From Candidatus Rokuibacteriota bacterium (GTDB lineage: Bacteria; Methylomirabilota; Methylomirabilia; Rokubacteriales; CSP1-6), in assembly GCA_003220195.1 (NCBI GenBank), contig QHRT01000109.1, positions 24,786 through 40,145 of the forward strand: DNA of 15,360 nucleotides, read 5' to 3'. Positions 1 to 7,386 of the stretch are shown in pieces. The notes beneath the pieces were generated by a model. The model did not search any database. It saw only the letters and a program-made list of their open reading frames with translations, and was not told the DNA's origin. Made by a program: the position numbers and the translations under genes. Numbering within the stretch: the first letter of the stretch is position 1; every line of letters begins with the position of its first letter.

Positions 1-1
1 A

Positions 2-496
2 CGACGCGAGCTGATGCGTCTCGGCAATGGGTCCGTTGGCGAGCGTGACCTTGGTGCCGCAGGCGATGTTGGTGAGATCGCTCACGGTCATCGACGTGGC
101 GCCGGCCGCGAGCGCCGCCGTGAGCCGCACCGGGTTGTAGCTCGCGTCGAGCGTGTTGTCGATGTCGCCGTTAAACGTGATGCTGGTGCCGGTCGCCGCG
201 GTGATGGACGACGAGTAGAAGTTCCACGCGGCGCCCACCATGCGGAAGTCGCCGCCGAACTTGTCGACGATCGCCCGCGCTTGCACCAGCGAGGCCTCGT
301 TGCTGGTCGCCCGCAACGTGGTCCGCTGCATCACCTGGTAGATCGTGACGGCGGCTCCCATGATCACGGCGGTGATCGCCATCACGATGATCATCTCGAC
401 GATCGTGTAGCCGCCGCTGCCGGCGGTCGGCGCCGCGACGGCGCCGGGCCGCGCCCGGCGCGCGGCGGATCTCGGAGAGCGCTCGAGCGCCGGCAT
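2..496 (-). CDS. PilW/PulJ-like minor prepilin, 3' end cut by window edge
   Basis: This is a minor pilin precursor for a type IV pilus or pseudopilus. The minus strand is open from an ATG at 496 to the window edge (165 codons). After a basic leader of about 35 residues comes a class III prepilin motif, G followed by YTIVEM, then a hydrophobic helix rich in I, V, M and A. Tyr replaces the usual Phe at +1, and Glu is present at +5. The next part (QVMQRTTLRATSNEASLVQARAIVD) has the long amphipathic helix of pilins. The gene starts 7 nt after the PilV-like gene stops, so the two are co-transcribed. PilW-like is my best family guess from gene order (GspH-PilV-PilW) and the long sequence after the helix. 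PilX and PilY1 would be expected next, outside the window. Confidence 0.75.
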   Translation of the reverse strand, partial: MPALERSPRSAARRARPGAVAAPTAGSGGYTIVEMIIVMAITAVIMGAAVTIYQVMQRTTLRATSNEASLVQARAIVDKFGGDFRMVGAAWNFYSSSITAATGTSITFNGDIDNTLDASYNPVRLTAALAAGATSMTVSDLTNIACGTKVTLANGPIAETHQLAS

Positions 497-503
497 CAGG
501 TCG

Positions 504-1010
504 TCACGGCCGCTGCGCGATGATCGTCGAGAGGGTCACTTTTCCACCGAGCTTGGTCCCGACGTCTCCCGCGGCTTTGTAGGTGACGCTGACGGTGACG
601 ACGCGCGACGTGGCCGACGACGCGGGCAAACACGTGTCAAAGTTGATGACCTGGGTCTCGATGCAGATGCCCGACGTCACCGTGCCGCCGCAGCTGGTCG
701 ACGAGGACAGCACGGACGAGCCGATGGCGGGCAGCGGCGTCCCGGTTCCCCGCCACTGCGCGTCGTGCTTGAGCTGCTCGATCTTCTCCTGGGCCAGCAT
801 CGTCGCGGTGCTGATTCCGTTGCTGCGGTTGATCGCGCCCATTCCTCCGGTCGCGGCGGCGGCGACCCCCCCGCGCAGCTGCGTGGAGACGACCGTCGCC
901 GCGCCCGACAGGCCGACGGCCAGGAGGAACATGGCCACGAGACACTCGAGGAGCGTGAAGCCACTCTGCGATGGTCGACGCAAGACGCCGCGCATCGCTT
1001 CCGGCGTCAT
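504..1010 (-). CDS. PilV-like minor prepilin
   Basis: This 168-residue minor pilin precursor is probably of the PilV type, part of the tip or priming complex that starts pilus assembly. The leader ends SQSG, and cleavage would fall before FTLLECLVAMFLLAVG; Glu+5 is present and the FTLLE..VA pattern is typical of PilV and GspI. The downstream MLAQEKIEQLK segment matches the helix end seen in this family. I place the start at ATG 1010 because it overlaps the upstream stop as ATGA, suggesting translational coupling. ATG 1016 is also in frame, and the open frame runs further upstream to 1232, but that part lies inside the previous gene. The mature part has three Cys downstream of the helix plus one inside it. 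Confidence 0.8.
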   Translation of the reverse strand: MTPEAMRGVLRRPSQSGFTLLECLVAMFLLAVGLSGAATVVSTQLRGGVAAAATGGMGAINRSNGISTATMLAQEKIEQLKHDAQWRGTGTPLPAIGSSVLSSSTSCGGTVTSGICIETQVINFDTCLPASSATSRVVTVSVTYKAAGDVGTKLGGKVTLSTIIAQRP

Positions 1011-1609
1011 GCGCATGATCCAGACGACGCGGCCACCGAGCTCCTCACGCGGCCCGTGCTGCCGACGATCACGTAGCGGACGGCGTTGCCGGTCGACGCC
1101 TGCAGCCCGATGGTTCCGCCCGTCCCCGTCCCGAGGAAGTTGAACGTGATCGTGCCCGTGGGCAGACACTGGATCCGCGCGCCGTTCTCGAGCTGCCGCC
1201 ACCCGTTGCCGTCGGTGCCGGGGCCCGTCCATGGCGTGCAGGACCCACTCGTGCTGGGATTGCAGCTCGCCGGAGCGAGGAACCTGAGCTTGGCGGTGTC
1301 TTTGTTGAAGTCGATGCGATACGAGGTGCTGACCGTGATCGCGAGCTGCCGGGCCTGGTTCAGGTGATTGGCCATCTGCTGCGCGGCGCCACTGAGCGCC
1401 TGCGTCCGTACGAAGCTCACGAAGTAGAGCCCGACCGGCGCGGCGATGACGCCGAGCACGGCGACGACGATCATGAGCTCGGCCAGCGTGAAGCCGCGCG
1501 TCTCGAAGAGCGCTCTCGAGAGGTTCGCCGCGACGGGCGTCGAACCGGAGTCCGCGGCGCCGCGGCGCGCATGCTGACGAATCGTGTCGGTGCGATGGCG
1601 ATGGCTCAT
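1007..1609 (-). CDS. GspH/FimT-like minor prepilin
   Basis: This 200-residue pseudopilin-type protein is the first gene of the leftward minor-pilin operon. The cleavage motif is RG before FTLAELMIVVAVLGVIA, with Phe+1 and Glu+5. The motif AQQMANHLNQARQLAI after the helix and a C-terminal region ending in VRYVIVGSTGRVRSS are typical of GspH/FimT proteins. Four Cys are spread over the globular domain. The start at ATG 1609 gives a leader of about 38 residues, which is long, and no good Shine-Dalgarno sequence precedes it. The frame is open to an ATG at 1684, so the N-terminus is uncertain. The stop overlaps the next gene as ATGA at 1007-1010. Confidence 0.78.
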   Translation of the reverse strand: MSHRHRTDTIRQHARRGAADSGSTPVAANLSRALFETRGFTLAELMIVVAVLGVIAAPVGLYFVSFVRTQALSGAAQQMANHLNQARQLAITVSTSYRIDFNKDTAKLRFLAPASCNPSTSGSCTPWTGPGTDGNGWRQLENGARIQCLPTGTITFNFLGTGTGGTIGLQASTGNAVRYVIVGSTGRVRSSVAASSGSCA

Positions 1610-1930
1610 GTCGTCGGCCCGAGCGTGAAGCCTCGAATCCGCGGACGGTGCACGGGCACGTTCAATGCCAAAGCCCTCGATCACCGCAACGGCCTTTCAG
1701 CAGTGGAGTTGCGGCCGCGGGCAGCCGGCGACGCCCGCATTCGCTTCGATTCCGGTGCTCATTCCGGCACTGCTCCGCGCATTCCGGCACTGCGTCAGCG
1801 CTTGCACCAGGTCCGTCGTGACGAGTGAGTCGTGCGCCGGGACCTTGGCGATCATCGACGTCTGGCACCCGGCGTGCACGGTTCGCCGGGACGCACGACC
1901 CGCTCGAGGGTCGTGAAACAATCGACGACG
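1610..1930. other. Divergent intergenic region between the two pilus operons
   Basis: About 320 nt separate the leftward minor-pilin operon from the rightward TPR/pilD operon. I see no convincing gene here. Open frames on both strands are shadows continuing from the neighbours. The region contains a 14-base direct repeat (1760-1773 and 1780-1793) and should hold promoters for both operons, but no clear -10/-35 pair stands out on either strand. Confidence 0.5.
1760..1793. repeat. 14-bp direct repeat, 20-bp period, in the divergent region
   Basis: The sequence CATTCCGGCACTGC occurs at 1760-1773 and again at 1780-1793, exactly two helical turns apart. A partial copy, ATTCCGGTGCTC, lies at 1749-1760. 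This spacing suits a protein binding site on one face of the DNA, but the function is inferred from spacing and location only. Confidence 0.45.
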
Positions 1931-3812
1931 ATGACCACCAGCTCCAGCGACGCGACGCTGCTCGAGATCCCCGTCCTCGGTGAGGACGCGTCCGCGAGCG
2001 TCCGCGCGAGCGGGCGGGTCGTCGGCGCCTGGAGGACGTGGGGCATCCCCGTCGCGCTCGCGTTGCTCGTGGGAGCGGCGTTCTTCCCGGCGCTCGGGAA
2101 CGGGTTCGTCCGCTGGGACGACGCGGTGCTGTTCGACGACAACCCGCGCTACCGCGGTCTCGGCTGGAAAGAGCTGCGCTGGATGTTCTCGACGTTCACG
2201 ATGGGCCACTGGGTGCCCGTCACCTGGCTGAGCCACGGCCTGGACTACACGCTGTGGGGCATGAACCCGCTCGGCTATCACCTGACGAACGTCACGCTCC
2301 ACGCGCTCAACGCCGCGCTGCTGTACCTGGTCGCGCGACGCCTGCTCGGCCGGGCGATGCGGTTCGATGGTCCCGCGGCGCCGCTGGCCGCGGCGACCGC
2401 GGCGCTGTTCTTCGCGCTCCATCCGCTGCGCGCCGAGTCGGTGGCCTGGGCCACCGAGCGCCGGGACGTGTTGTCGGGATGCTTCTTCTTCCTCACGCTG
2501 CTGGCGCACCTTCGCGCGCTCGACGCCGGGCCCGCCGCGCGCCGAAAGCTCCGCATCGCCTCCATCGCGTGCTTCGTGCTCGCGTTCCTCTCGAAGTCGA
2601 TCGTGATGACGCTGCCGCTCGTGCTGGTGCTCCTCGATTTCTATCCGCTCCGGCGCCTGCCGTGGGACTGGCGGGCGTGGCTCCGGCCGGAGTGGCGAGC
2701 GGTGTGGCGAGAGAAAGTCCCGTACGTCGCCGTGAGCCTGGCCGGTGGACTGGTCGCGTTCTTCGCGCAACGGACGTTCTTCACGCCGGTCGAAAAGATG
2801 GGATGGACCTCGCGGCCGCTCATCGCGTTCTACGGGCTCTGGTTCTACGTGTCGAAGACCACGCTGCCGCGCACGCTGTCTCCGCTCTACGAAGTGCCGG
2901 CGCGCATCGATCCGCTCGAGCCGCGCTTCCTCGTCGCCGTGCTCGGCGTCAGCTTCATCACCGCGCTCGTCATCGTCCTCGGCCGTCGGTGGCCGGCGGG
3001 CCTCGCGCTGTGGCTCTACTACGGGCTCGTGATCGGTCCGGTCAGCGGGCTGGTTCACGCCGGGTTCCAGCTCGCGCACGATCGATACAGCTACCTGTCG
3101 TGCCTGGGGTGGGCGCTCCTGGTGGGCGCGGGACTCGGCGCCGTCGTCCGCGCGCACCAGGAAGGGCGCGTACGACCCGGCATCGCGCGACTGGCCGGCG
3201 TCGTCGTGGCTGCGTGGCTCTTCGGGCTCGCCACGTTGACGTGGCAGCAGGTCCAGATCTGGAAGGACACCGAGACCCTGTGGCGTTTCGCAGTCGACTC
3301 GGAGCCGCGATGCGCGATTTGCCAGAGCAACCTGGGCGTCTACCTCCAGAACGAGCGTCTCTACGACTTGGCGCTCCCGTACTTCGAACGGGCGCTCGCG
3401 CTCCGGCCGGACTACCCGAAATATCACAAGGATCTGGGAACCGACCTCTTGAACCTGGGCCGCGCGCCCGAGGCGGCGGCGCACCTGCGAGGAGCGCTCG
3501 AGCTCGCGCCGGACGACGTGGAGGCGCTCAACACCTTGAGCGTCGCACTGATGACCCAGGGCCGACACCCTGAGGCGTTGGCCATCCTCGAGCGCGCTGC
3601 CCGGCTCAAGCCGGACGACGCGATGGTGCAGACGAATCTCGCAACCCGCGCTGGCGCGAGAGCCGACCGCGCCACGGCCGCACATCACGCTCGGGTTGAT
3701 CTATCTCCGACTGGGACAGCTGGACGCCGCGCGCGCGCAGTACGAGGAGCTGGAAAAGCTGGATCCACGACTCGCGCTGCTCCTGGGCGCGGCGTTGATC
3801 CGGGACTGGTAA
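1931..3812 (+). CDS. Multi-spanning membrane protein with C-terminal TPRs, TMTC-like probable glycosyltransferase; frameshifted near 3645
   Basis: This looks like a GT-C fold membrane glycosyltransferase of the TMTC-like bacterial family. About 40 residues of cytoplasmic N-terminus are followed by a membrane helix, then the extracytoplasmic loop GNGFVRWDDAVLFDDNP (acidic pair about residues 63-64), HPLTWLSH-like VPVTWLSH near 96-102, and FALHPLRAESVAWATERRDVL near 161-180. Several membrane helices follow to about residue 440. TPR repeats start near 460 (SNLGVYLQNERLYDLALPYFERAL). At CCC 3645-3647 the frame slips: dropping one C lets the TPRs continue in the +1 frame through ITLGLIYLRLGQLDAARAQY to a TAA at 3810-3812, giving 626 residues. 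Read literally, the frame instead runs on into PilD and ends at 4585. Start ATG 1931 is chosen because the hydrophobic domain follows at the usual distance; no strong ribosome site is visible. A pilin glycosylation role is only inferred from its place beside pilD. Confidence 0.75.
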
Positions 3813-3820
3813 GCGTCGCG

Positions 3821-4585
3821 ATGCCGGACGAAGCGGTGATCCTCGTCACCGTGGGCGTCTTTGGTCTCGTCATCGGAAGCTTCCTGAACGTCGTCATCGT
3901 GCGATTGCCGGCGCACCGGAGCCTCTGGCGTCCCGGGTCGGCGTGCCCGGGATGCGGAACCGCAATCACGTGGCGAGACAACATCCCGGTCGTGTCGTTC
4001 GTGCTGCTGCGCGGCCGTTGCCGTGCGTGCGCGATGAAGATCTCGTGGCGGTATCCCCTGACGGAGCTGGCGACGGCTGTCCTCTGGATGATCGCTTACG
4101 CGGTGTTCGGCTTCTCTTCGCGCTTCCCGGTCGCGATCGTCTTCCTGTCCGCGCTCGTGGTGATCACGGTCATCGATCTCACCCACCAGATCATTCCAGA
4201 CGTCATCACGCTCCCGGGCATCTTGGCCGGATTTCTTGCCAATCTGGCCACCGGTTGGGTCTCGTTGGCGGAGTCGCTCATCGGCATCGCGGTTGGCGGA
4301 GGGCTCTTCCTCGCCATCATTGTGGTGTCCGGTGGCGGCATGGGTGGTGGTGACATGAAGCTCGGCGCGATGTTTGGCGCGTTTCTCGGATGGAAGGTCA
4401 CGCTCCTCGCCATCTTCGTCGCGGTCCTGCTCGGCGGCACGCTCGCGGTCGGATTGCTGGTGACACGGCGAATGCGCCGGAAGGATCCGATCCCGTTTGG
4501 TCCTTTCCTTGCACCCGGTGGAGCGGTCGGTCTCCTGTGGGGTGACCGGATCGTTCAATGGTACGTGAGCGGATTCATCCAATGA
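3821..4585 (+). CDS. pilD: Prepilin peptidase / N-methyltransferase (A24 family)
   Basis: This inner-membrane aspartic protease cleaves the leader of class III prepilins and, in most family members, methylates the new N-terminus. From ATG 3821 it is 254 residues, a usual length. An N-terminal helix with IGSFLNVVIVRLP is followed by a cytoplasmic zinc motif with Cys pairs C42/C45 and C67/C70. The catalytic aspartates are D119 in VIDLTHQIIPD and D178 in GGGDMKLGAM. The C-terminus carries the conserved IPFGPFLAPGG. It begins 8 nt after the frame-corrected stop of the TPR gene and ends in an ATGA overlap with the next prepilin, so it sits in a tight operon with its substrates. As written, the TPR reading frame joins it without a stop, so an automatic annotation may show one 884-residue protein. 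Confidence 0.93.
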   Translation: MPDEAVILVTVGVFGLVIGSFLNVVIVRLPAHRSLWRPGSACPGCGTAITWRDNIPVVSFVLLRGRCRACAMKISWRYPLTELATAVLWMIAYAVFGFSSRFPVAIVFLSALVVITVIDLTHQIIPDVITLPGILAGFLANLATGWVSLAESLIGIAVGGGLFLAIIVVSGGGMGGGDMKLGAMFGAFLGWKVTLLAIFVAVLLGGTLAVGLLVTRRMRRKDPIPFGPFLAPGGAVGLLWGDRIVQWYVSGFIQ

Positions 4586-5077
4586 CACGCGAGAGCGAAA
4601 CGACCCGAAAGGTTTCGAGAGCGCGATCACGCTCGGCGCGCGCCGGTGTCACGCTGCCGGAGCTCGTCGTGATGATCGCCGTGCTCGCCGTCCTGGGCGC
4701 GCTGAGCATGCCGGTCTTCGCCGGGTACGTGCGCACGTCGACGGTGAAGGCGGGCGCGCAAGAGCTGGTCGCGCTGCTGAACAAGGCCAGGCAGCACGCG
4801 ATCGTGCAGAACCAGAGCGTGTGTGTCGCGACGGACGGGTCCAGTCCGTCGACGTTCGGCAGTCGCGTCAGGTACGTGGTCGGGACGACGAGCTGCACGT
4901 CGGTCGCGCCGACCGCGGCCACGTGCGCGCAAACCGGCGGCGCCACGCCGTGCGTCTGGATCGGGACCGGCACGACCGGCGACGGCTACATGGCCCAGGG
5001 TGAAAAATCCGGCGGACCAGGGAACGGCGACCGTGACCGTCGCCGTCTCCGGCCGCGTGAACATCTCCTACCCGTGA
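4582..5077 (+). CDS. GspH/FimT-like minor prepilin, frameshifted near 4998
   Basis: This is a minor pilin precursor, second of its type in the window. The ATG at 4582 overlaps the pilD stop as ATGA. A basic leader ending SARAG precedes VTLPELVVMIAVLAVLGALSM; Val takes the +1 position normally held by Phe, and Glu+5 is present. The region QELVALLNKARQHAIVQNQ is a FimT/GspH hallmark. The frame breaks at GGG 4998-5000: with one G removed, reading continues after YMAQ as VKNPADQGTATVTVAVSGRVNISYP and stops at 5075-5077, for 164 residues. That ending (beta strand, GRVNISYP) is what a GspH pilin should have. As written, the frame instead passes into the next prepilin and ends at 5643. Four Cys lie in the globular part. 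Confidence 0.75.
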
Positions 5078-5079
5078 CG

Positions 5080-5643
5080 ATGTCGACGTGCGCGCTGGAC
5101 GATCGCGGCGTGACGCTCGCCGAGACGCTGGTGGCCACAGCTGTCATCGGGATCGGCCTCGTCGCGCTCGCCGGGACGCTGCCGCTGTCGAGCTACGGGG
5201 TTCACGAAGGTCGAGCGCTGTCGACCGCGACGTTTCTCGCGGAGCAGAAGCTCGAGGAGATTCGCAATGCCGCCTGGACGACGACGTCGCCGACATCCCC
5301 CGCCGCGGTCGATTGTCTCGGCACCGGCGGCGCGCCGACGTCGACGACGTGCACCCGATCGCAGCCGACCCGCTGCACGTCCGGCTCACCGTGCACGACG
5401 TATGCGGACGAGCGTCCGTCCGAGATCGCGGGATACCCGGTGTACAGCCGCGCCGTCCGCATCTGGGATTGTGCGCAAGCGCCGGCACCGGAGACCGGCG
5501 CCGGCTGCGCGGGTGTGGCGAACGCCGGCATGCGGCTGGTACGCGTCACGGTCGGCTACGCGCCGATCGCGGCGGCGGCCGGCGCCGCCCGGCCCGCCGA
5601 CAAGACCGCAACACTCGAGATGCTGGTGGCGACGCGACAGTGA
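5080..5643 (+). CDS. PilV-like minor prepilin, Ser/Thr/Cys-rich
   Basis: This 187-residue minor pilin precursor has a very short leader, MSTCALDDRG, followed by VTLAETLVATAVIGIGLVALAG, with Val+1 and Glu+5. The segment TFLAEQKLEEIRNAAW matches the PilV/GspI helix end (compare MLAQEKIEQLK in the leftward paralogue). The globular part is rich in Ser, Thr and Pro and has six Cys, an even number that could form three disulfides. ATG 5080 is preferred; GTG 5074 overlaps the frame-corrected stop of the previous pilin as GTGA and is also possible. With the sequence as given, the previous pilin reads in frame straight into this gene. PilM follows after about 110 nt. Confidence 0.75.
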   Translation: MSTCALDDRGVTLAETLVATAVIGIGLVALAGTLPLSSYGVHEGRALSTATFLAEQKLEEIRNAAWTTTSPTSPAAVDCLGTGGAPTSTTCTRSQPTRCTSGSPCTTYADERPSEIAGYPVYSRAVRIWDCAQAPAPETGAGCAGVANAGMRLVRVTVGYAPIAAAAGAARPADKTATLEMLVATRQ

Positions 5644-5670
5644 CGGAGCGAACGCGGGAGGGCCGAGTCG

Positions 5671-5754
5671 ATGAACCGCAACCGAAAACATGCGCTGGCG
5701 AGAAGGTGCGGTACCTATACTGGCCGCGCAGACTTCATGAAAGGGCGTGGTTGA
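5671..5754 (+). CDS. Possible 27-codon leader ORF upstream of pilM
   Basis: A GGGAGGG sequence at 5656-5662 lies about 9 nt before an ATG at 5671. The frame is open for 27 residues, very basic (MNRNRKHALARRCGTYTGR...), and stops at 5752-5754, one base before the pilM ATG. I do not recognise the peptide. The good ribosome site and the tight junction would fit translational coupling to pilM, but the likely pilM -10 box (5716-5721) lies inside it, which argues against it. It may be chance. Confidence 0.2.
   Translation: MNRNRKHALARRCGTYTGRADFMKGRG
5716..5721 (+). promoter_or_regulatory. Candidate -10 box for the pilMNOPQ operon
   Basis: TATACT stands out in a GC-rich gap 34 nt before the pilM start. 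No good -35 hexamer is found about 17 nt upstream (CGCTGG there), so the box is judged only by its match to TATAAT and by location. Confidence 0.35.
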
Positions 5755-5755
5755 C

Positions 5756-6832
5756 ATGAAGTTCCCACGCGTCAAGGTTCCTGGCCTCACGCTCGGTGGG
5801 ACGAAGGCGACCCCGTTCGGGCTCGACGTCGGGTCGAGCGCGGTCAAGGTCGTCGCGATCCGCCACGACGGGGCGTACACGCTCACCGGACTCGGCGTCG
5901 CGACGCTTCCGCCCGAGGCCGTCGTCGACGGCGCCATCAAGGACGCGGCGGCGGTCTCCGCGGCCATCAAGGACGCAGTGCAGCGGGCCGGCGTGAACGG
6001 GACGGACGTGGCGATCAGCATCTGCGGGCGCGAGCTGATCGTCAAGAAGATCCGGATCCCCGTCGTCCCCCAGAAGGAGCTGCACGACGCCGTGCAGCTC
6101 GAGGCCGAGCATCACATCCCGTTCGCGATCGAAGAAGTGTTCGTCGACTACCACGTCGTCGGCCAGAACAACGGCAGCATCGACCTGATCCTGGTCGCAG
6201 TGAAGAAGTCCAAGGTGACCGAGTACGTCAGCGTCGTCGAGGACGCCGGGCTCAAGGCCGTCGTGGTCGACGTCGACAGCTTCGCGCTCGGTAACCAGTT
6301 CGAGCTGAACAGCGCGGCGCAGCCGGACGAGGCCGTGGCGCTGATCGACATCGGCGCCTCCATCATGAAGACGAACGTGCTGCGCAACGGCGCGACCATC
6401 TTCGCCCGCGACATTCCCTTCGGCGGTAACCAGTACACGCAGGCGATCGCGCAACGGTTGTCGTTGCCGTTCGAGGAGGCCGAGGCCGCGAAGCTCGGCG
6501 CCCATTCGAGCGTCGACGCGAAGAGCGTCTCGCCGGTCATCGACGAGGTCTCGCACGAGCTGTCGCTCGAGGTGCAGCGGACGTTCGACTACTTCGCGTC
6601 GACGGCGGAATCCGAGCGCATCGCCAAGATCGTCCTCGCCGGCGGATGCGCGCACATCGCCGGGCTCTCGGACTACCTGGCGTCGACCTGGGGCATTCCG
6701 GTCGAGGTGGCGCGTCCCTTCGATCGGGTCATGGTCGAAGAAACGTATGCCGACGCGGTCGCCGCCGGCGGCCCCGCGCTCGCCGTCGCCGTCGGACTCG
6801 GGCTGCGCCGGCCAGGAGACGAGCGCACATGA
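5756..6832 (+). CDS. pilM: Type IV pilus assembly ATPase-like protein PilM
   Basis: PilM is a cytoplasmic actin-fold protein that binds the N-terminal peptide of PilN and links the pilus motor to the inner-membrane alignment complex. The 358-residue product has the nucleotide-binding pattern of this fold: GLDVGSSAVK at 22-31 (phosphate 1), ALIDIGAS at 195-202 (phosphate 2) and IVLAGGCAHIAGL at 292-304 (adenosine). The conserved HHIPF, a PilM marker, is at 119-123. Start ATG 5756 is preferred to GTG 5747 because an AAGG at 5741-5744 lies at a workable distance. The stop overlaps the pilN start as ATGA. It begins the pilMNOPQ operon. Confidence 0.95.
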   Translation: MKFPRVKVPGLTLGGTKATPFGLDVGSSAVKVVAIRHDGAYTLTGLGVATLPPEAVVDGAIKDAAAVSAAIKDAVQRAGVNGTDVAISICGRELIVKKIRIPVVPQKELHDAVQLEAEHHIPFAIEEVFVDYHVVGQNNGSIDLILVAVKKSKVTEYVSVVEDAGLKAVVVDVDSFALGNQFELNSAAQPDEAVALIDIGASIMKTNVLRNGATIFARDIPFGGNQYTQAIAQRLSLPFEEAEAAKLGAHSSVDAKSVSPVIDEVSHELSLEVQRTFDYFASTAESERIAKIVLAGGCAHIAGLSDYLASTWGIPVEVARPFDRVMVEETYADAVAAGGPALAVAVGLGLRRPGDERT

Positions 6833-7386
6833 TCCGGATCAACCTCGCCCCACCCGACCAGCGGCGCCGCGACTTCGGATTCCACTTTCGCCTCCCCGAG
6901 GTCAACCTCGGGACGGTCTTCGCGGTGCTCTACGCGATCGCGGTCGTCGGGCTCGGCGCCTGGTGGTGGCAGCTCGCCGGCCAGGAAGCCGATCTGACGA
7001 GGCGTATCGCGCAGAACACGGCCGAGCTCGAATCGGTGAAGGCGCGCATCGGTCGCGCCGCCTACATCAAGGAGCACGTCGCCGAGCTCCAGAAAAGGCT
7101 CGACGCGATCCGGACGCTCACGAAATCCCAGAGCCGTCCGACCGTGCTGTTCGGGTCGCTGGCGGACATGATCCCCAAAGATCTGTGGCTCACTGGCCTC
7201 GAGGAGCGCGGAACGACGCTCAAGATCACGGGCACGTCGTTCTCCACCACGGCGCTCTCCGATTTCATGACGAACCTCCGATCGTCGGGCCGGTTCAAGG
7301 AGGTCGACATCGTGCTGTCCAAGCAGGACCTGGCCAAGACCCCGCGGCTGGTGACGTTCGAGGTCACCTGCCGCTTCGAGAGTTAG
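6829..7386 (+). CDS. pilN: Type IV pilus inner-membrane protein PilN
   Basis: PilN is a bitopic inner-membrane protein that pairs with PilO and presents a short cytoplasmic tail to PilM. The 185-residue product starts MIRINLAPPDQRRR, the INLxP tail that docks in the PilM groove. One membrane helix spans about residues 27-48, followed by a coiled coil (QEADLTRRIAQNTAELESVKARI) and a ferredoxin-like periplasmic domain with IPKDLWLTGLEERGTTLKITG, typical of PilN. The ATG overlaps the pilM stop, and the TAG stop is followed at once by the pilO ATG, so the genes are translated together. Confidence 0.93.
   Translation: MIRINLAPPDQRRRDFGFHFRLPEVNLGTVFAVLYAIAVVGLGAWWWQLAGQEADLTRRIAQNTAELESVKARIGRAAYIKEHVAELQKRLDAIRTLTKSQSRPTVLFGSLADMIPKDLWLTGLEERGTTLKITGTSFSTTALSDFMTNLRSSGRFKEVDIVLSKQDLAKTPRLVTFEVTCRFES

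Noticed and set aside
1697..3688. 663-residue open frame on the minus strand opposite the TPR membrane protein
   Set aside because: It is Arg/Glu/His-rich low-complexity translation with no domain, lying exactly antisense to a gene with clear membrane and TPR motifs. It is an artefact of GC-rich codon use.
3701..4630. Minus-strand frame opposite pilD
   Set aside because: Charged low-complexity sequence antisense to a gene with clear catalytic motifs.
5751..5756. Perfect TTGACA at the pilM start, resembling a -35 box
   Set aside because: It overlaps the start codon, and no -10 lies about 17 nt downstream (AAGGTT there).
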